Positions 20,350-30,201 of a stretch of DNA of 64,000 nucleotides are shown here, one piece after another. This stretch comes from Erysipelothrix sp. HDW6A. GTDB taxonomy: Bacteria > Bacillota_I > Bacilli_A > Erysipelotrichales > Erysipelotrichaceae. A program made the translations under genes and the position numbers. The stretch spans positions 124,001 through 188,000 of the forward strand of contig NZ_CP049859.1 in the NCBI RefSeq assembly GCF_011400295.1, given 5' to 3'. Each line of letters starts with the position of its first letter. Position 1 is the stretch's first letter. The notes under the pieces are model-generated. The model worked only from the letters and a program-made list of their open reading frames with translations. It was not told the DNA's origin and made no database searches.

Positions 20350-20373
20350 AGAAAACCCCTTAACAGGGGTTCT
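20350..20373 (-). terminator. intrinsic terminator after ftsH
   Basis: GAACCCCT / AGGGGTTTTC hairpin with a 4-base loop and a following TTTTCTT on the minus strand, directly after the ftsH stop. It overlaps the hslO upstream region, so hslO is probably served by read-through or a close promoter. Confidence 0.8.
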
Positions 20374-20375
20374 CA

Positions 20376-22238
20376 TTAATTTTCACTGGGAATATCTACT
20401 ACAATATCTCCTGAGTCATTAAGATCACGACCCGCGCTAATATTTTCAATTTGTTCAGCGGTAATGGTCTCGTACTCAAGAAGCGCTTCAACAATTCTAT
20501 CCATTAATGGACGGTTTGCTTCAACAATTGTCTTAGCATCTGCTTTTGCTTCATCAATAATACGACGAACTTCTTTATCAATTTCAAATGCAATTTCACT
20601 TGAATAGCTTGAGCGTGATGAGTAGTCTCTTCCTAAGAAGACGTTATCACCATGACCATCATCATATTGGATTGGTCCCAAATCACTCATACCATAAGTG
20701 GTAACCATTGCACGAGCAATACGTGTTGCTTTTTGAATGTCACTGTATGCACCTGTAGAAATTTCATTAAAGTAAACTTCTTCGGCTACACGACCACCAA
20801 GTAATCCTGTAATACGTGCTACAAGTTCCGTTCTACTTTGTGTAAATGTCTCTTCTTCTGGCATCATGAGGTTGTAACCACCTGCTTCACCACGAGGAAT
20901 AATTGTAACTTTTTGAACCTTATCAGCTGCTGCTAACTTGATACCAATAATAGCGTGTCCTGTTTCGTGAACAGCGACCATGTAACGTTCTTTTTCTGAA
21001 TACTTACGTGATTTCTTAGCAGGACCCATCATAACACGGTCAATTGCTTCATCTAATATTGCGGTTGTAATTTTTGGTTCATTCTCACGAACAGTAAGGA
21101 TAGCTGCTTCGTTAAGAACGTTTTCTAAGTCAGCACCAGAGAATCCTGGTGTACGACGTGCAATTCCTTTTAAATCAACATCTGCTGCGAGTTGTTTATT
21201 ACGAGCATGAACGCCTAAGATTGCTGTACGTCCTGAAATATCAGGTAATCCTACAGTAATTGTTCGGTCAAAACGACCTGGACGTAGAAGTGCAGGGTCA
21301 AGTACATCAGAGCGGTTTGTAGCTGCTAAGATAAGAACACCTGAGTTTTCTTCAATACCATCCATTTCAACAAGTAATTGGTTAAGTGTTTGTTCACGTT
21401 CATCATGTCCACCACCAAGACCAGCACCACGTTGACGACCAACAGCATCAATCTCATCAATAAAGATAACGCTTGGAGCATTTTTCTTAGCTTCTTTAAA
21501 CATGTCACGTACACGACTTGCACCGACACCAACAAACATCTCAACGAAATCTGAACCAGAAATCGCAAAGAATGGAACGTCTGCTTCACCTGCTGCTGCT
21601 TTCGCAAGAAGAGTCTTACCTGTTCCTGGAGGCCCTACAAGGAGCATACCTTTAGGAATACGAGCACCCATTGCTTCATATTTCTTAGGGTTTTTTAAGT
21701 AGTCGATTAATTCTTTCATTTCTTCTTTTTCTTCATCAGCACCCGCTACATCACTAAAGCGAACTTTAACGTTGCTTTGAATTTTAGCACGAGATTTACT
21801 GAATTCGAAGGCTTTGTTGTTTCCGCCTCCACCAAGTTTTGAGAAGACAAAAATCATTGCCACCCCAAGAATGATGTAAGGAACTGTATACATAAGAATT
21901 TCAATGAATGGATTTGTTTGAGTTACATCAACATACTCTAACTTTGGATCTTCTTGAGATAACTTACCTAATAGTTCATTAGTTGTTGTCTCTGATTTAG
22001 GATAGCGTGTTGATACTTGGAACTCACGTCCGTTTTCCTTATATTTACCTGTAACATCAATAACATATTGACGTGGAGAAACTACGATGTTTGTAACATC
22101 TTGTTTTTCTAACACTTCTTCAAATTGGCTTACGGACACTGTTGAAGTTGTTGAGAACATTGCAAAACGAATTAACACAATGACCACAAGCAACGACATA
22201 ATTGTCAGTAACAGATTATTCTTGTTATTTTTCTTCAA
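20376..22238 (-). CDS. ftsH: ATP-dependent zinc metalloprotease FtsH
   Basis: 620 residues. Two membrane helices (about 8-28 and 112-133) flank an outer domain. An AAA+ domain follows (Walker A GPPGTGKT 202-209, Walker B IFIDEID, second region of homology near [19 protein letters not shown]), then the M41 protease domain with the zinc motif HETGH (424-428). It degrades membrane and regulatory proteins. The start appears to be TTG (22238) with AAGGAG 10 bases upstream; I find no in-frame ATG or GTG that fits better. It lies downstream of hpt and tilS, a conserved order. Confidence 0.97.
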   Translation of the reverse strand: MKKNNKNNLLLTIMSLLVVIVLIRFAMFSTTSTVSVSQFEEVLEKQDVTNIVVSPRQYVIDVTGKYKENGREFQVSTRYPKSETTTNELLGKLSQEDPKLEYVDVTQTNPFIEILMYTVPYIILGVAMIFVFSKLGGGGNNKAFEFSKSRAKIQSNVKVRFSDVAGADEEKEEMKELIDYLKNPKKYEAMGARIPKGMLLVGPPGTGKTLLAKAAAGEADVPFFAISGSDFVEMFVGVGASRVRDMFKEAKKNAPSVIFIDEIDAVGRQRGAGLGGGHDEREQTLNQLLVEMDGIEENSGVLILAATNRSDVLDPALLRPGRFDRTITVGLPDISGRTAILGVHARNKQLAADVDLKGIARRTPGFSGADLENVLNEAAILTVRENEPKITTAILDEAIDRVMMGPAKKSRKYSEKERYMVAVHETGHAIIGIKLAAADKVQKVTIIPRGEAGGYNLMMPEEETFTQSRTELVARITGLLGGRVAEEVYFNEISTGAYSDIQKATRIARAMVTTYGMSDLGPIQYDDGHGDNVFLGRDYSSRSSYSSEIAFEIDKEVRRIIDEAKADAKTIVEANRPLMDRIVEALLEYETITAEQIENISAGRDLNDSGDIVVDIPSEN

Positions 22239-22255
22239 TGTATGTGCACTCCTTT

Positions 22256-22795
22256 TTATTGATAAATTTCATCTTTTAAGATTCCAATATAAGGTAATTG
22301 ACGGTACTTCTCGTTGAAATCTAATCCAAATCCGATTACGAACTCATTTGGAATTTCGAAACCTACAAAATCAGCTTTAACGTTTGCTTCACGACGTGAA
22401 GGTTTATCTAATAAAGATACAACTTTAACTTCTGCTGCTCCTTTATTATTTAGTAAGTTAATGATTGCTTCAATTGTATGTCCTGTATCAACGATATCCT
22501 CAACTAACAAAATATTTACATCTTTAATTGAACGATCGAGATCTTTTAATATCTTAATGTCGCGGGTTGAATTTGTTCCTTCATAGCTGGATACGTCCAT
22601 AAAATCATATTCAATATCCAAGTCAATGTATTTAATTAAGCGAGCTAAAAATGGTACAGATCCTTTTAGTAATGCAACCAACACAAGTGGCTTCTCACTA
22701 TCACTATAATGTTTTGTTATTATACTACCCAGTTCAGCACATTTTTCTTCAATTGCTGCTTCCTCAATTAAAATACTTTTTACATCTTTATGCAT
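22256..22795 (-). CDS. hpt: hypoxanthine(-guanine) phosphoribosyltransferase
   Basis: 179 residues. The PRPP-binding motif is VLLVEDIVDTGHTI (near 95-108), with KGSVPF and FVIGFGLDFNEKYR also typical. It salvages hypoxanthine and guanine to nucleotides. The RBS CAGGAGG lies 8 bases before the ATG. Between tilS and ftsH, as in many Bacillota. Confidence 0.95.
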   Translation of the reverse strand: MHKDVKSILIEEAAIEEKCAELGSIITKHYSDSEKPLVLVALLKGSVPFLARLIKYIDLDIEYDFMDVSSYEGTNSTRDIKILKDLDRSIKDVNILLVEDIVDTGHTIEAIINLLNNKGAAEVKVVSLLDKPSRREANVKADFVGFEIPNEFVIGFGLDFNEKYRQLPYIGILKDEIYQ

Positions 22796-22817
22796 CGTAA
22801 AAATCCTCCTGCGATAA

Positions 22818-23996
22818 TCATAATTCTATCACAAAATTATTCATATTGTTAGCGTAATGATGAATATCACTGCCTAATCCCACAACAAACACAATTTGTT
22901 TCAAGGAATTTTCAATGACGAGACAATTTTTACGTTCTATGAGCGGTATTTTGCGATCAATGAAATGTCGGCTCAAGAGTTTTGTTCCGTATCTCATTTT
23001 TATTTTATCATTTTTTCGGGCATTTCTCACAACAATTGGAAAGTCTTTTTCCTCTAAGACAAGCCCTTGAATTTTTAGACCTTTGTTGCTAAAACGATAT
23101 CCATGATAATCACCCAGTTCAAAACTAGTATGCGTATCATAGACATTTTGTAACTTTCCTAAAAATACATAACCATACTGGGCATTCACAATCCACTCAT
23201 CAAATTCATAAACACCTTTATTCTTCTGAAATGCCTTGAGCATTTCTTCTAAATGGCGCTCGCTCGTTTCGTGAATAGGAACCCCTTGCTTTCTAAGCCA
23301 GTACCGAAGTAAATCTGTTGACTCTACCGTATCTATCGGAACTTTTGTTCCCCAATCTTCTACAGTTTTTCCAAGGTCTGTTACATACTTCTCATGTTCT
23401 GCCTTTTCTTTATACATTTCAGTAATCAAATCTTTATATTCCTTATTACTTAACATAGACAATGTGTGTCTAATTTTATTCCGTGTGTAATCGAGTTCCA
23501 GATTACTTTCATCAATACCAAATTGAATCTTATTGTTTTCACAATATTCAACAATCTCTTTTTTACTTAAGGAAAGAAGCGGACGCCACACTTCGGTATT
23601 CTCAATGTGTTGTCTTTCATTTAGACCAATACTATCGCTTTTCATATTTCTCTCTTTTTGAAAGATATATGTTTCCACATCATCATCCAAGTGATGAGCG
23701 ACCGCTACTCCTATTGCATTACTTTCTTTTACTATGTCTCTAAAAAATTGATAACGAAAAACTCGGGCAGCTGTTTGAAAGTTATCCCTAACTTCTGCGT
23801 CAAAATGTTTTACTCTTAATGGAATATTATGTTTCTCTGCATATGCTTTTACAATGTTCATATCACGATCACTTGTATTACGTTTATGATAGTTTACATG
23901 CGCAGCAATGCATTGGATTCCTTTATTATGCAATACATCCAGTAGCATCATTGAATCAGGACCACCTGAAACAGCTACAACCCAAGTTTCTGTCAT
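22818..23996 (-). CDS. tilS: tRNA(Ile)-lysidine synthase TilS
   Basis: 392 residues. A PP-loop motif SGGPDS (10-15) lies at the N-terminus, followed by AHHLDDDVETY. The C-terminal part is a substrate-recognition domain. It converts C34 of the AUA-reading tRNA-Ile to lysidine using ATP and lysine. It is a little shorter than Bacillus TilS. The RBS is a weak GGTGAT. The order tilS-hpt-ftsH is conserved, and a PemK-like gene lies 14 bases upstream on the same strand. Confidence 0.94.
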   Translation of the reverse strand: MTETWVVAVSGGPDSMMLLDVLHNKGIQCIAAHVNYHKRNTSDRDMNIVKAYAEKHNIPLRVKHFDAEVRDNFQTAARVFRYQFFRDIVKESNAIGVAVAHHLDDDVETYIFQKERNMKSDSIGLNERQHIENTEVWRPLLSLSKKEIVEYCENNKIQFGIDESNLELDYTRNKIRHTLSMLSNKEYKDLITEMYKEKAEHEKYVTDLGKTVEDWGTKVPIDTVESTDLLRYWLRKQGVPIHETSERHLEEMLKAFQKNKGVYEFDEWIVNAQYGYVFLGKLQNVYDTHTSFELGDYHGYRFSNKGLKIQGLVLEEKDFPIVVRNARKNDKIKMRYGTKLLSRHFIDRKIPLIERKNCLVIENSLKQIVFVVGLGSDIHHYANNMNNFVIEL

Positions 23997-24010
23997 TTAT
24001 ATCACCGAAT

Positions 24011-24568
24011 CTATTTTAACATAATACCGCCAAACATATTCTCTCGGATGATAGAAATAATTTCTTGAAACATTTCTGACTCTACAGCAAGATGTGTTTT
24101 AACATCAATAATCCGTGAAGAACTAACGTACTTACAATCATTGAGGAACACGACTGATGGTTTATCTAAGCCTGGCAACTTTCCAACAGTATATAAATGT
24201 TGTTTCCCATTTTTCTTCATATTTCGAGCAGATGCCACAGCATGTGGATTTGACGAAAGTGGTGCCACTAATACTTTCTGTATCTCAAGTGATATTACAA
24301 TACCTAAGTGGGAATATCCACTCTCTTGAATATATGCCTGTCCAAAATCGAAAAGACATATGTCCCCGCTTTTTATTGTTTCATCGGGAATTACACATCT
24401 TGTAATCCCCATTCTAGTCAGTCGGTTACGTCCACTAATGCATTCACGCTTTAGGTGATCGTCACTTAAACTTTCTAAGTACATCTTGTAATTCTCAATG
24501 TAATCTTCAATCAAATCTTTTCTTGGTAATCTTCTATAGCTGTCTAGCCATTCTTCATTAAGTTCCAT
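24011..24568 (-). CDS. PemK/MazF-like protein (solitary)
   Basis: 185 residues. Residues 1-65 are a charged helical extension. The rest reads as a PemK/MazF fold: IKSGDICLFDFG (strand 1 motif with GD), HLGIVIS where MazF toxins usually have RP-x-hydrophobic-S, VLVAPLSSNP, then KPSVVFLNDCKYVSSSRI. MazF toxins cut RNA. The basic residue at the strand-2 position is a His here, and no antitoxin gene lies upstream. It may be a non-toxic housekeeping member or a toxin with a distant partner. Strong RBS (AAGGAGG). Its 3' end lies 14 bases before tilS. Confidence 0.72.
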   Translation of the reverse strand: MELNEEWLDSYRRLPRKDLIEDYIENYKMYLESLSDDHLKRECISGRNRLTRMGITRCVIPDETIKSGDICLFDFGQAYIQESGYSHLGIVISLEIQKVLVAPLSSNPHAVASARNMKKNGKQHLYTVGKLPGLDKPSVVFLNDCKYVSSSRIIDVKTHLAVESEMFQEIISIIRENMFGGIMLK

Positions 24569-24660
24569 GTTTTGGATACCTCCTTATTAATAAATAAGTA
24601 AGTATTTTTATTATTCCTAAAAATTTCTTTAATTTTTTTATTATTTTTATAAATCACATA

Positions 24661-24689
24661 AAAAAGACAATCCTAACGGACTGTCTTTG
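24661..24689 (-). terminator. intrinsic terminator after the MreB-like gene
   Basis: AAAGACAGTCC / GGATTGTCTTT hairpin with a GTTA loop, one G-T pair, and TTTTTT on the minus strand. Confidence 0.9.
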
Positions 24690-24695
24690 AAATTT

Positions 24696-25694
24696 TTATC
24701 GAACTAAATCAAGATTTTCTAGCATCATTCCTGTACCTTCTGCGACACAAGTTAATGCATTTCCTGCTACATAGACTGGAATACCTAAAGCATTTGAAAT
24801 CAATGTATCAAGTCCTCTAAGTAGGGCACCACCACCTGTTAACACAATTCCACGAGTTACAATATCTGCTGATAACTCAGGAGGTGTTTGTTCAAGCACT
24901 GTACGGCAAGCACGAACAATGTCTTGTAAACTCTCTTTCATTGCAAGTTCAGTTTCTTCAGCATTTAGTACGATAGTATTTGGTAATCCTGTTACCAAGT
25001 CTCGTCCACTAACCGCAAATGTTGAACTCTCTAATTCGCTAATTACATCTTTACCTGCAACACCGATGTGAGTTTTTATCTCTTCAGCAGTACGATCTCC
25101 TATAAGAAGTTTGTATGTATCTTTTACATATTTGATAATATCTGAATCTAAACGGTCACCAGCAACTTTAAGGCTTGTGCTTGTAACAATTTCACCTAAC
25201 GATAGAATTGCGACATCTGTAGTTCCACCACCTATATCCAATACCATTGAACCTTGTGGTTTAGAAATGTCTAAGTTTGCTCCGATTGCAGCAACTTTTG
25301 GTTCTTCTTCAATGTAAACACGTTTTGCTCCTGCACGGTATGCAGCATCGCTAATTGCTTTACGTTCAACCGATGTAATGTTTGATGGACAGCAGATTAA
25401 TATTGTTGGTCGTGAGAACACACCTTTCAAATTCAATTTGCGAACAAAATATTGAAGCATCATTTCTGTAACTTCAAAATCTGCAATGACACCGTCTTTT
25501 AATGGACGAATTGCTAAGACACGACCTGGTGTTCTACCAAGCATCTCTTTAGCTGATTGCCCAACTGCTAAGCATTTTTTTGTTTCTGCATCAATAGAAA
25601 CTACTGATGGTTCATCTAAAACAACACCTTCACCTTTTACATAAATTAAAATATTTGCGGTACCTAAGTCGATACCTACTGCTTTTGAAAACAT
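24696..25694 (-). CDS. mreB: MreB/Mbl-family rod-shape actin homologue
   Basis: 332 residues. Signatures are GIDLGTANILIYVKG at the N-terminus, LDIGGGTTDVAI (phosphate 2), IGDRTAE and LTGGGALLRGLD (adenosine motif). It polymerises along the membrane and guides peptidoglycan synthesis. The protein cannot be assigned to MreB, Mbl or MreBH by eye. RBS GGAGG. A small DUF1146 protein gene lies 19 bases upstream, a common Bacillota pairing. Confidence 0.93.
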   Translation of the reverse strand: MFSKAVGIDLGTANILIYVKGEGVVLDEPSVVSIDAETKKCLAVGQSAKEMLGRTPGRVLAIRPLKDGVIADFEVTEMMLQYFVRKLNLKGVFSRPTILICCPSNITSVERKAISDAAYRAGAKRVYIEEEPKVAAIGANLDISKPQGSMVLDIGGGTTDVAILSLGEIVTSTSLKVAGDRLDSDIIKYVKDTYKLLIGDRTAEEIKTHIGVAGKDVISELESSTFAVSGRDLVTGLPNTIVLNAEETELAMKESLQDIVRACRTVLEQTPPELSADIVTRGIVLTGGGALLRGLDTLISNALGIPVYVAGNALTCVAEGTGMMLENLDLVR

Positions 25695-25713
25695 AAGAAA
25701 TCCTCCGATAATT

Positions 25714-25914
25714 TTATACTAAATAATTGACCGATAACCCAAGAAGAAATTGCGCCACAAGATAGGCTAGTGCAAGTGAAAGTAAAAGATAGAGCACTTG
25801 CATTTTAGTTTGACTTTGAGGTCTCATTACTTTGGAAAAATCAAAGCCACTTAAAGCATAAGAAGCTAATAGAAAGCAAAGTAAATAGACACTAATTCTT
25901 AGAATATCATACAT
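25714..25914 (-). CDS. DUF1146 (YwzB-like) small membrane protein
   Basis: 66 residues from the ATG at 25914 (GGTGA five bases upstream); a GTG at 25923 would add three residues. There are two membrane helices (about 7-25 and 42-62) with a linker containing DFSKVMR. The family is uncharacterised. It sits directly upstream of the mreB homologue, which may point to envelope work. A TATAGT just upstream may be its -10. Confidence 0.7.
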   Translation of the reverse strand: MYDILRISVYLLCFLLASYALSGFDFSKVMRPQSQTKMQVLYLLLSLALAYLVAQFLLGLSVNYLV

Positions 25915-26041
25915 TTTATTCACCGCTAATACTATATCAAATATTTAGTGAAAATTCCATTACTTCAATTTACTTCTCATGAGATTCACACACTTATACT
26001 TTTTTTGTCAAAAGAGATGAACTTTGGCCACTCTTCACACT

Positions 26042-26071
26042 AAAAAAGAAGCCCAATATTATGGACCTCTT
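26042..26071 (-). terminator. intrinsic terminator after aspA
   Basis: A 9-bp stem (AAGAGGTCC / GGGCTTCTT with two G-T pairs) with an 8-base loop and TTTTTT on the minus strand. Confidence 0.85.
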
Positions 26072-26084
26072 AGATTAGTAATAA

Positions 26085-27476
26085 TTATGGTCTGTTCTTA
26101 GGAGCAATCATTGTCTCAGGTCTAAGCAGTTCTTGTAACTTCTCTTCATCAATGAGTTTTTTCTCAAGAACAATCTCGCGAATGGAACGATTAGTATCAA
26201 GTGCCTCTTGCGTGATATCCGATACTTTTTGATATCCCAACTCTTTAACTAGAGCTGTTGCCATTGCTAATGAATGGTCTACCAGATGTTCAATTCGTGA
26301 CTTATTCACAATGAGTCCATCAATCGCGTGAATTCTTAAGGTATCGCATGCATTGGTAAGTATCATTAATGATTCAAATAGATTCTTAAAGAGGACAGGT
26401 TCAAAGACATTAAGCTCCATTTGGCCTGCCTCTACTGCCATTGTCACTGTTAGATCATTACCGATAACTTGGAAAGCAATCTGATTCACAACTTCAGGAA
26501 TCACAGGATTAACTTTCCCAGGCATAATCGATGATCCGGGTTGTTTACCTGGAAGAATGATTTCACTGATACCCACTTTAGGGCCAGATGCCATTAGACG
26601 TAAGTCATTACACATTTTGGATAGACTTGAAGCCAATGACTTAAGACTGCTATGAACATAGGCAAAACCATCAATATGTTTTGTACCATCGATTAAGTCT
26701 TCGGCACTTTCAAATTTAAGACCAGTAATATCGCAAAGATTCTTCACAGCGGCTTCTCGATAACCCGTTAATGAGTTGATACCTGTACCAACCGCCGTAG
26801 CACCAAGGTTAATTATCAACATTTCTTCTAGGGCATGTTCAATACGCTTAACTTCACGACGGAGCATTGTTTCATAACTGTGGAAAACTTGTCCCATCGA
26901 AATAAGCACAGCATCTTGTAAGTGTGTTCGCCCAACTTTTATTATCGATTGATATTCATCACCTTTTGATGCAAAAGAGTCAGAGAGCTGATTAATCGCG
27001 CGGATGAGTTCTTGTCCCAACAAGTATGTCGTTAACTTACCTGCTGTAGGAATAATGTCGTTAGTGGACTGTGATCGATTAACATGATCGTTAGGATGGA
27101 CTACATCGTATACACCAAGGTCTTTTCCTAGTATTTGTGCCGATCTGTTTGCGATAATCTCATTAATATTCATGTTTAACGATGTGCCGGCTCCACCTTG
27201 AATGACATCAGTAACGAAGTATTCATAATAAGAGCCCGCAATAATTTCATCGCATGACTGACAAATCGCATCGCACACTTCTTGTGAAAGATCTCCTACT
27301 TCAAAGTTTGCAAGCGCACAAGCTTTCTTTATCTTTGCAAGGGATGTAAAGAATTCAGGATTTGCATACTGTCCAGTTATTTGGAAGTTTGTTATTGCCC
27401 TTGCCGTTTGAACTCCGTAAAGTACGTCGTCTGCAATATCCACAACACCTAAAGAATCTTTCTCGATTCTAACCAT
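26085..27476 (-). CDS. aspA: aspartate ammonia-lyase
   Basis: 463 residues of the aspartase/fumarase superfamily. The catalytic loop GSSIMPGKVNP is present, with GRTHLQDAVLISMGQ and an HVNRSQSTND region. It converts aspartate to fumarate and ammonia. The aspartase call against fumarase rests on LQDAVLISMGQVF and on the presence of a separate fumC next to it. It is the last gene of malic enzyme-fumC-aspA; RBS GAGGAA. Confidence 0.88.
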   Translation of the reverse strand: MVRIEKDSLGVVDIADDVLYGVQTARAITNFQITGQYANPEFFTSLAKIKKACALANFEVGDLSQEVCDAICQSCDEIIAGSYYEYFVTDVIQGGAGTSLNMNINEIIANRSAQILGKDLGVYDVVHPNDHVNRSQSTNDIIPTAGKLTTYLLGQELIRAINQLSDSFASKGDEYQSIIKVGRTHLQDAVLISMGQVFHSYETMLRREVKRIEHALEEMLIINLGATAVGTGINSLTGYREAAVKNLCDITGLKFESAEDLIDGTKHIDGFAYVHSSLKSLASSLSKMCNDLRLMASGPKVGISEIILPGKQPGSSIMPGKVNPVIPEVVNQIAFQVIGNDLTVTMAVEAGQMELNVFEPVLFKNLFESLMILTNACDTLRIHAIDGLIVNKSRIEHLVDHSLAMATALVKELGYQKVSDITQEALDTNRSIREIVLEKKLIDEEKLQELLRPETMIAPKNRP

Positions 27477-27516
27477 ATTAAAAGTTCCTCTTTTCTCTGA
27501 TAGTGTTCATAATCTA

Positions 27517-28881
27517 TTATTTTGCTTGAATCATTTTCGAATAATCAAAGTATTGATCAAATTCCTCGGCAGTCATGTGTCCATTTGACACAACAACTTC
27601 TTTTAATGTCTTCTTATCCTGATATGCCTCTTTCACAATCTTGGCAGTTGTATCATATCCAAGTTTTTCATTAAGGAATGTCGCAGTCATAATTGATGAT
27701 GTTACATTATCCATCATCTTTTCCGTATTAACTTCGATTCCTGCTAAGCATCGTGTATTAAAACTGTCCAATCCATCTGAAAGTAAACGAATAGATTGCC
27801 ACATGCTATATACCATCACAGGCATATAGGTATTAAGTTGAAGATTCCCGTGAGAGTTTGCTAGTGTTATCGTTTGATGATTACCAATTACCCTCACACA
27901 AACCATAGCTAGACTTTCTGCTTGTGTTGGATTAACTTTTCCAGGCATAATCGAGCTTCCTGCCTCATTAGCCGGAAGTTTAATCTCTTGAAGTCCAGTC
28001 TGTGGACCACTGGATAAGAATCGAATATCATTTGTAAGTTTTAGACAATTTGACGCGAGAGTATTTAAGATTCCATGTACACTTACATAAGCATCTTTAA
28101 ATCCCATCGCAAAGAACTTATTCTCACAAACTGTAAACTCTTGTTTAAGACTTTGAGAAAGTGCTCTAACTACTTGCTCATCAAATCCTTTTATTGTATT
28201 AAGCCCCGTCCCTACTGCGGTTCCGCCAATAGAAAGTTGTCTCATAAACGGAAGCAATGCTTCTAATTGTTTTTTTGCATCAGTAAAAATTACAATCCAA
28301 CCACTTACCTCTTGAGCAAATGTCATCGGGGTAGCGTCTTGGAAATGTGTTCTACCTAACTTATACGACAGTGTGTTTTCTCGTTTTAACTGTGTTAAGG
28401 TAATGATTACTTTATCGAGTACCGGAATTAAGTCCTGAGCAATCATATTTACTGCCATCATGTGCATAGCGGTTGGATAGACATCATTGGATGATTGACC
28501 ATGGTTCACATCATCGTTTGGATGAACTTTTGAACCCAGTATCCTTGAAGCCAGTGTAGCAATAACTTCATTGGCATTCATGTTTGTCTGTGTACCACTC
28601 CCTGTTTGCCAGATAGCAAGTGGAAAGTGTTGCATAAAATCTTGCATCAAAAGCTCATCAATAGCTTTAATTATTGCAAGAGTCTTATCATACTCAACAG
28701 CCTTTAATTCTTGGTTAGCAACTGCACAAGCTCTTTTAAGCTCGCATAGCATCTCGATAAACTCTTTAGGCATTTTCTCTGTTCCAATTGGGAAGTTCTC
28801 AAGACTGCGCTGTGTGTTTGCTCCCCAAAGTGCACCTTCTTGAATGGTGACTTCTCCGTAAATATCTGCGATTTTATTCAT
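27517..28881 (-). CDS. fumC: fumarate hydratase class II
   Basis: 454 residues. Typical features are SGTQTNMNANEVIA, HPNDDVNHGQSSND and GSSIMPGKVNP. It interconverts fumarate and malate. Its ATG overlaps the malic enzyme stop by 8 bases, so the two are probably coupled. With aspA and malic enzyme it completes a route from aspartate to pyruvate. Confidence 0.9.
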   Translation of the reverse strand: MNKIADIYGEVTIQEGALWGANTQRSLENFPIGTEKMPKEFIEMLCELKRACAVANQELKAVEYDKTLAIIKAIDELLMQDFMQHFPLAIWQTGSGTQTNMNANEVIATLASRILGSKVHPNDDVNHGQSSNDVYPTAMHMMAVNMIAQDLIPVLDKVIITLTQLKRENTLSYKLGRTHFQDATPMTFAQEVSGWIVIFTDAKKQLEALLPFMRQLSIGGTAVGTGLNTIKGFDEQVVRALSQSLKQEFTVCENKFFAMGFKDAYVSVHGILNTLASNCLKLTNDIRFLSSGPQTGLQEIKLPANEAGSSIMPGKVNPTQAESLAMVCVRVIGNHQTITLANSHGNLQLNTYMPVMVYSMWQSIRLLSDGLDSFNTRCLAGIEVNTEKMMDNVTSSIMTATFLNEKLGYDTTAKIVKEAYQDKKTLKEVVVSNGHMTAEEFDQYFDYSKMIQAK

Positions 28882-30058
28882 GTTTTCGTGCTACTCCTGC
28901 GCGAATCGCTTCTTCTGCAACAGCCTCAGCTACAACATCCGCAACATCTCTATTAATAGCAAGAGGAAGAATGTTTGTTTCTGATATTTCATTATCTTTA
29001 ACCATGGAAGCGATACCGTATGCTGCCGCAAGCTTCATTGACTCTGTAATTTCTGAAGCTTCTACAGATAACGCTCCTTTAAATATACCTGGGAAAGCAA
29101 GAACGTTATTGACTTGGTTTGGGTAATCAGAACGACCTGTTCCCACAATACGTGCACCAGCTTCAATAGCATCATCGTAAGGTATTTCTGGATTTGGATT
29201 AGCAAGTCCAAATACAATTGCATTACGATTCATTGAACTTACATCTTCTTTAGAAACAATGTTTGCTGCTGAAACGCCAATAAACACATCCGCTCCACAC
29301 ATACCATCTGATAATGTCTTCTCATCGTTAATGTCACTTAAATAAGGAATGATCCTTTGAACTGCTTCATTATATTTTTCTTTTTGTTTTGGATCAATAA
29401 TCCCTTTACTATTTGTTGCTTTAATTGAACGAATTCCATAATCATAGAGCATACGAATGATCGAACATCCTGCAGCACCTGTTCCTGACACAACTACCTT
29501 AGCTTCTTTCAAATCTTTTCCTAACAGTTTATAAGCATTGATCAATCCTGCCATTACAACAATCGCTGTACCATGTTGGTCATCATGAAATACTGGAATA
29601 TCAAGTTTCTCTTTTAAAGCATCTTCGATGATAAAACACTCTGGTGCTTTAATATCTTCAAGGTTAATACCTCCAAAGGTTGGTGAAAGAATCTCTACAG
29701 TTCTAATAAGCTCATCGGTATCCTTAGTATCTAGTACGAGTGGAATCGCATTAACCCCCGCAAACTCTTTGAATAAGAACGCTTTCCCTTCCATAACAGG
29801 AAGTCCCGCTGCTGCTCCGATATCACCTAAACCTAGTACTGCAGTCCCGTTGCTTACAACCGCTACAGTGTTTCCTTTCCAAGTATAATCGTATACTTTA
29901 TGAGGCGTCTCCTCAATCTCTAAACAAGGTTCTGCAACTCCTGGTGAGTAAAGTAAACTTAATGACTCTTGGCTTACATCACTAACCTTGTTTCTAATTT
30001 CTATTTTCCCTTTTAATGTTTTATGTAAATCTAATGCATCTTTCTTCAAATTATTCAT
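28874..30058 (-). CDS. malic enzyme (NAD(P)-dependent, decarboxylating)
   Basis: 394 residues, the short bacterial type without a C-terminal phosphotransacetylase domain. It has YSPGVAEPC, the catalytic KAPECF region, PVFHDDQHGTA, the Rossmann motif SGTGAAGCSI, and FGLANPNPEI. It oxidises malate to pyruvate and CO2. RBS AAAAGGAG. It is the first gene of the operon, behind a cre-like site at 30114-30127. Confidence 0.93.
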   Translation of the reverse strand: MNNLKKDALDLHKTLKGKIEIRNKVSDVSQESLSLLYSPGVAEPCLEIEETPHKVYDYTWKGNTVAVVSNGTAVLGLGDIGAAAGLPVMEGKAFLFKEFAGVNAIPLVLDTKDTDELIRTVEILSPTFGGINLEDIKAPECFIIEDALKEKLDIPVFHDDQHGTAIVVMAGLINAYKLLGKDLKEAKVVVSGTGAAGCSIIRMLYDYGIRSIKATNSKGIIDPKQKEKYNEAVQRIIPYLSDINDEKTLSDGMCGADVFIGVSAANIVSKEDVSSMNRNAIVFGLANPNPEIPYDDAIEAGARIVGTGRSDYPNQVNNVLAFPGIFKGALSVEASEITESMKLAAAYGIASMVKDNEISETNILPLAINRDVADVVAEAVAEEAIRAGVARKHE

Positions 30059-30113
30059 ACAGGTCTCCTTTTCTTATATTCTAACATGTATTGTGTGCAA
30101 ACGTTCATGATTA

Positions 30114-30127
30114 TGTAAGCGTTTAGA
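30114..30127 (-). promoter_or_regulatory. cre-like site upstream of the malic enzyme operon
   Basis: On the minus strand TCTAAACGCTTACA, one mismatch from the consensus TGWAANCGNTNWCA, 56 bases before the ATG. A weaker match overlaps 30096-30109. Consistent with catabolite control of aspartate use. Confidence 0.5.
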
Positions 30128-30152
30128 TATTTTATACATATATACTAATTTC

Positions 30153-30180
30153 AAAAAAAAGCCTTATTTTCATAAGGCCT
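30153..30180 (-). terminator. intrinsic terminator after upp
   Basis: GCCTTAT-GAAA-ATAAGGC hairpin followed by eight T on the minus strand. Confidence 0.92.
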
Positions 30181-30201
30181 CAAAGATTCATTTAACTACA
30201 A

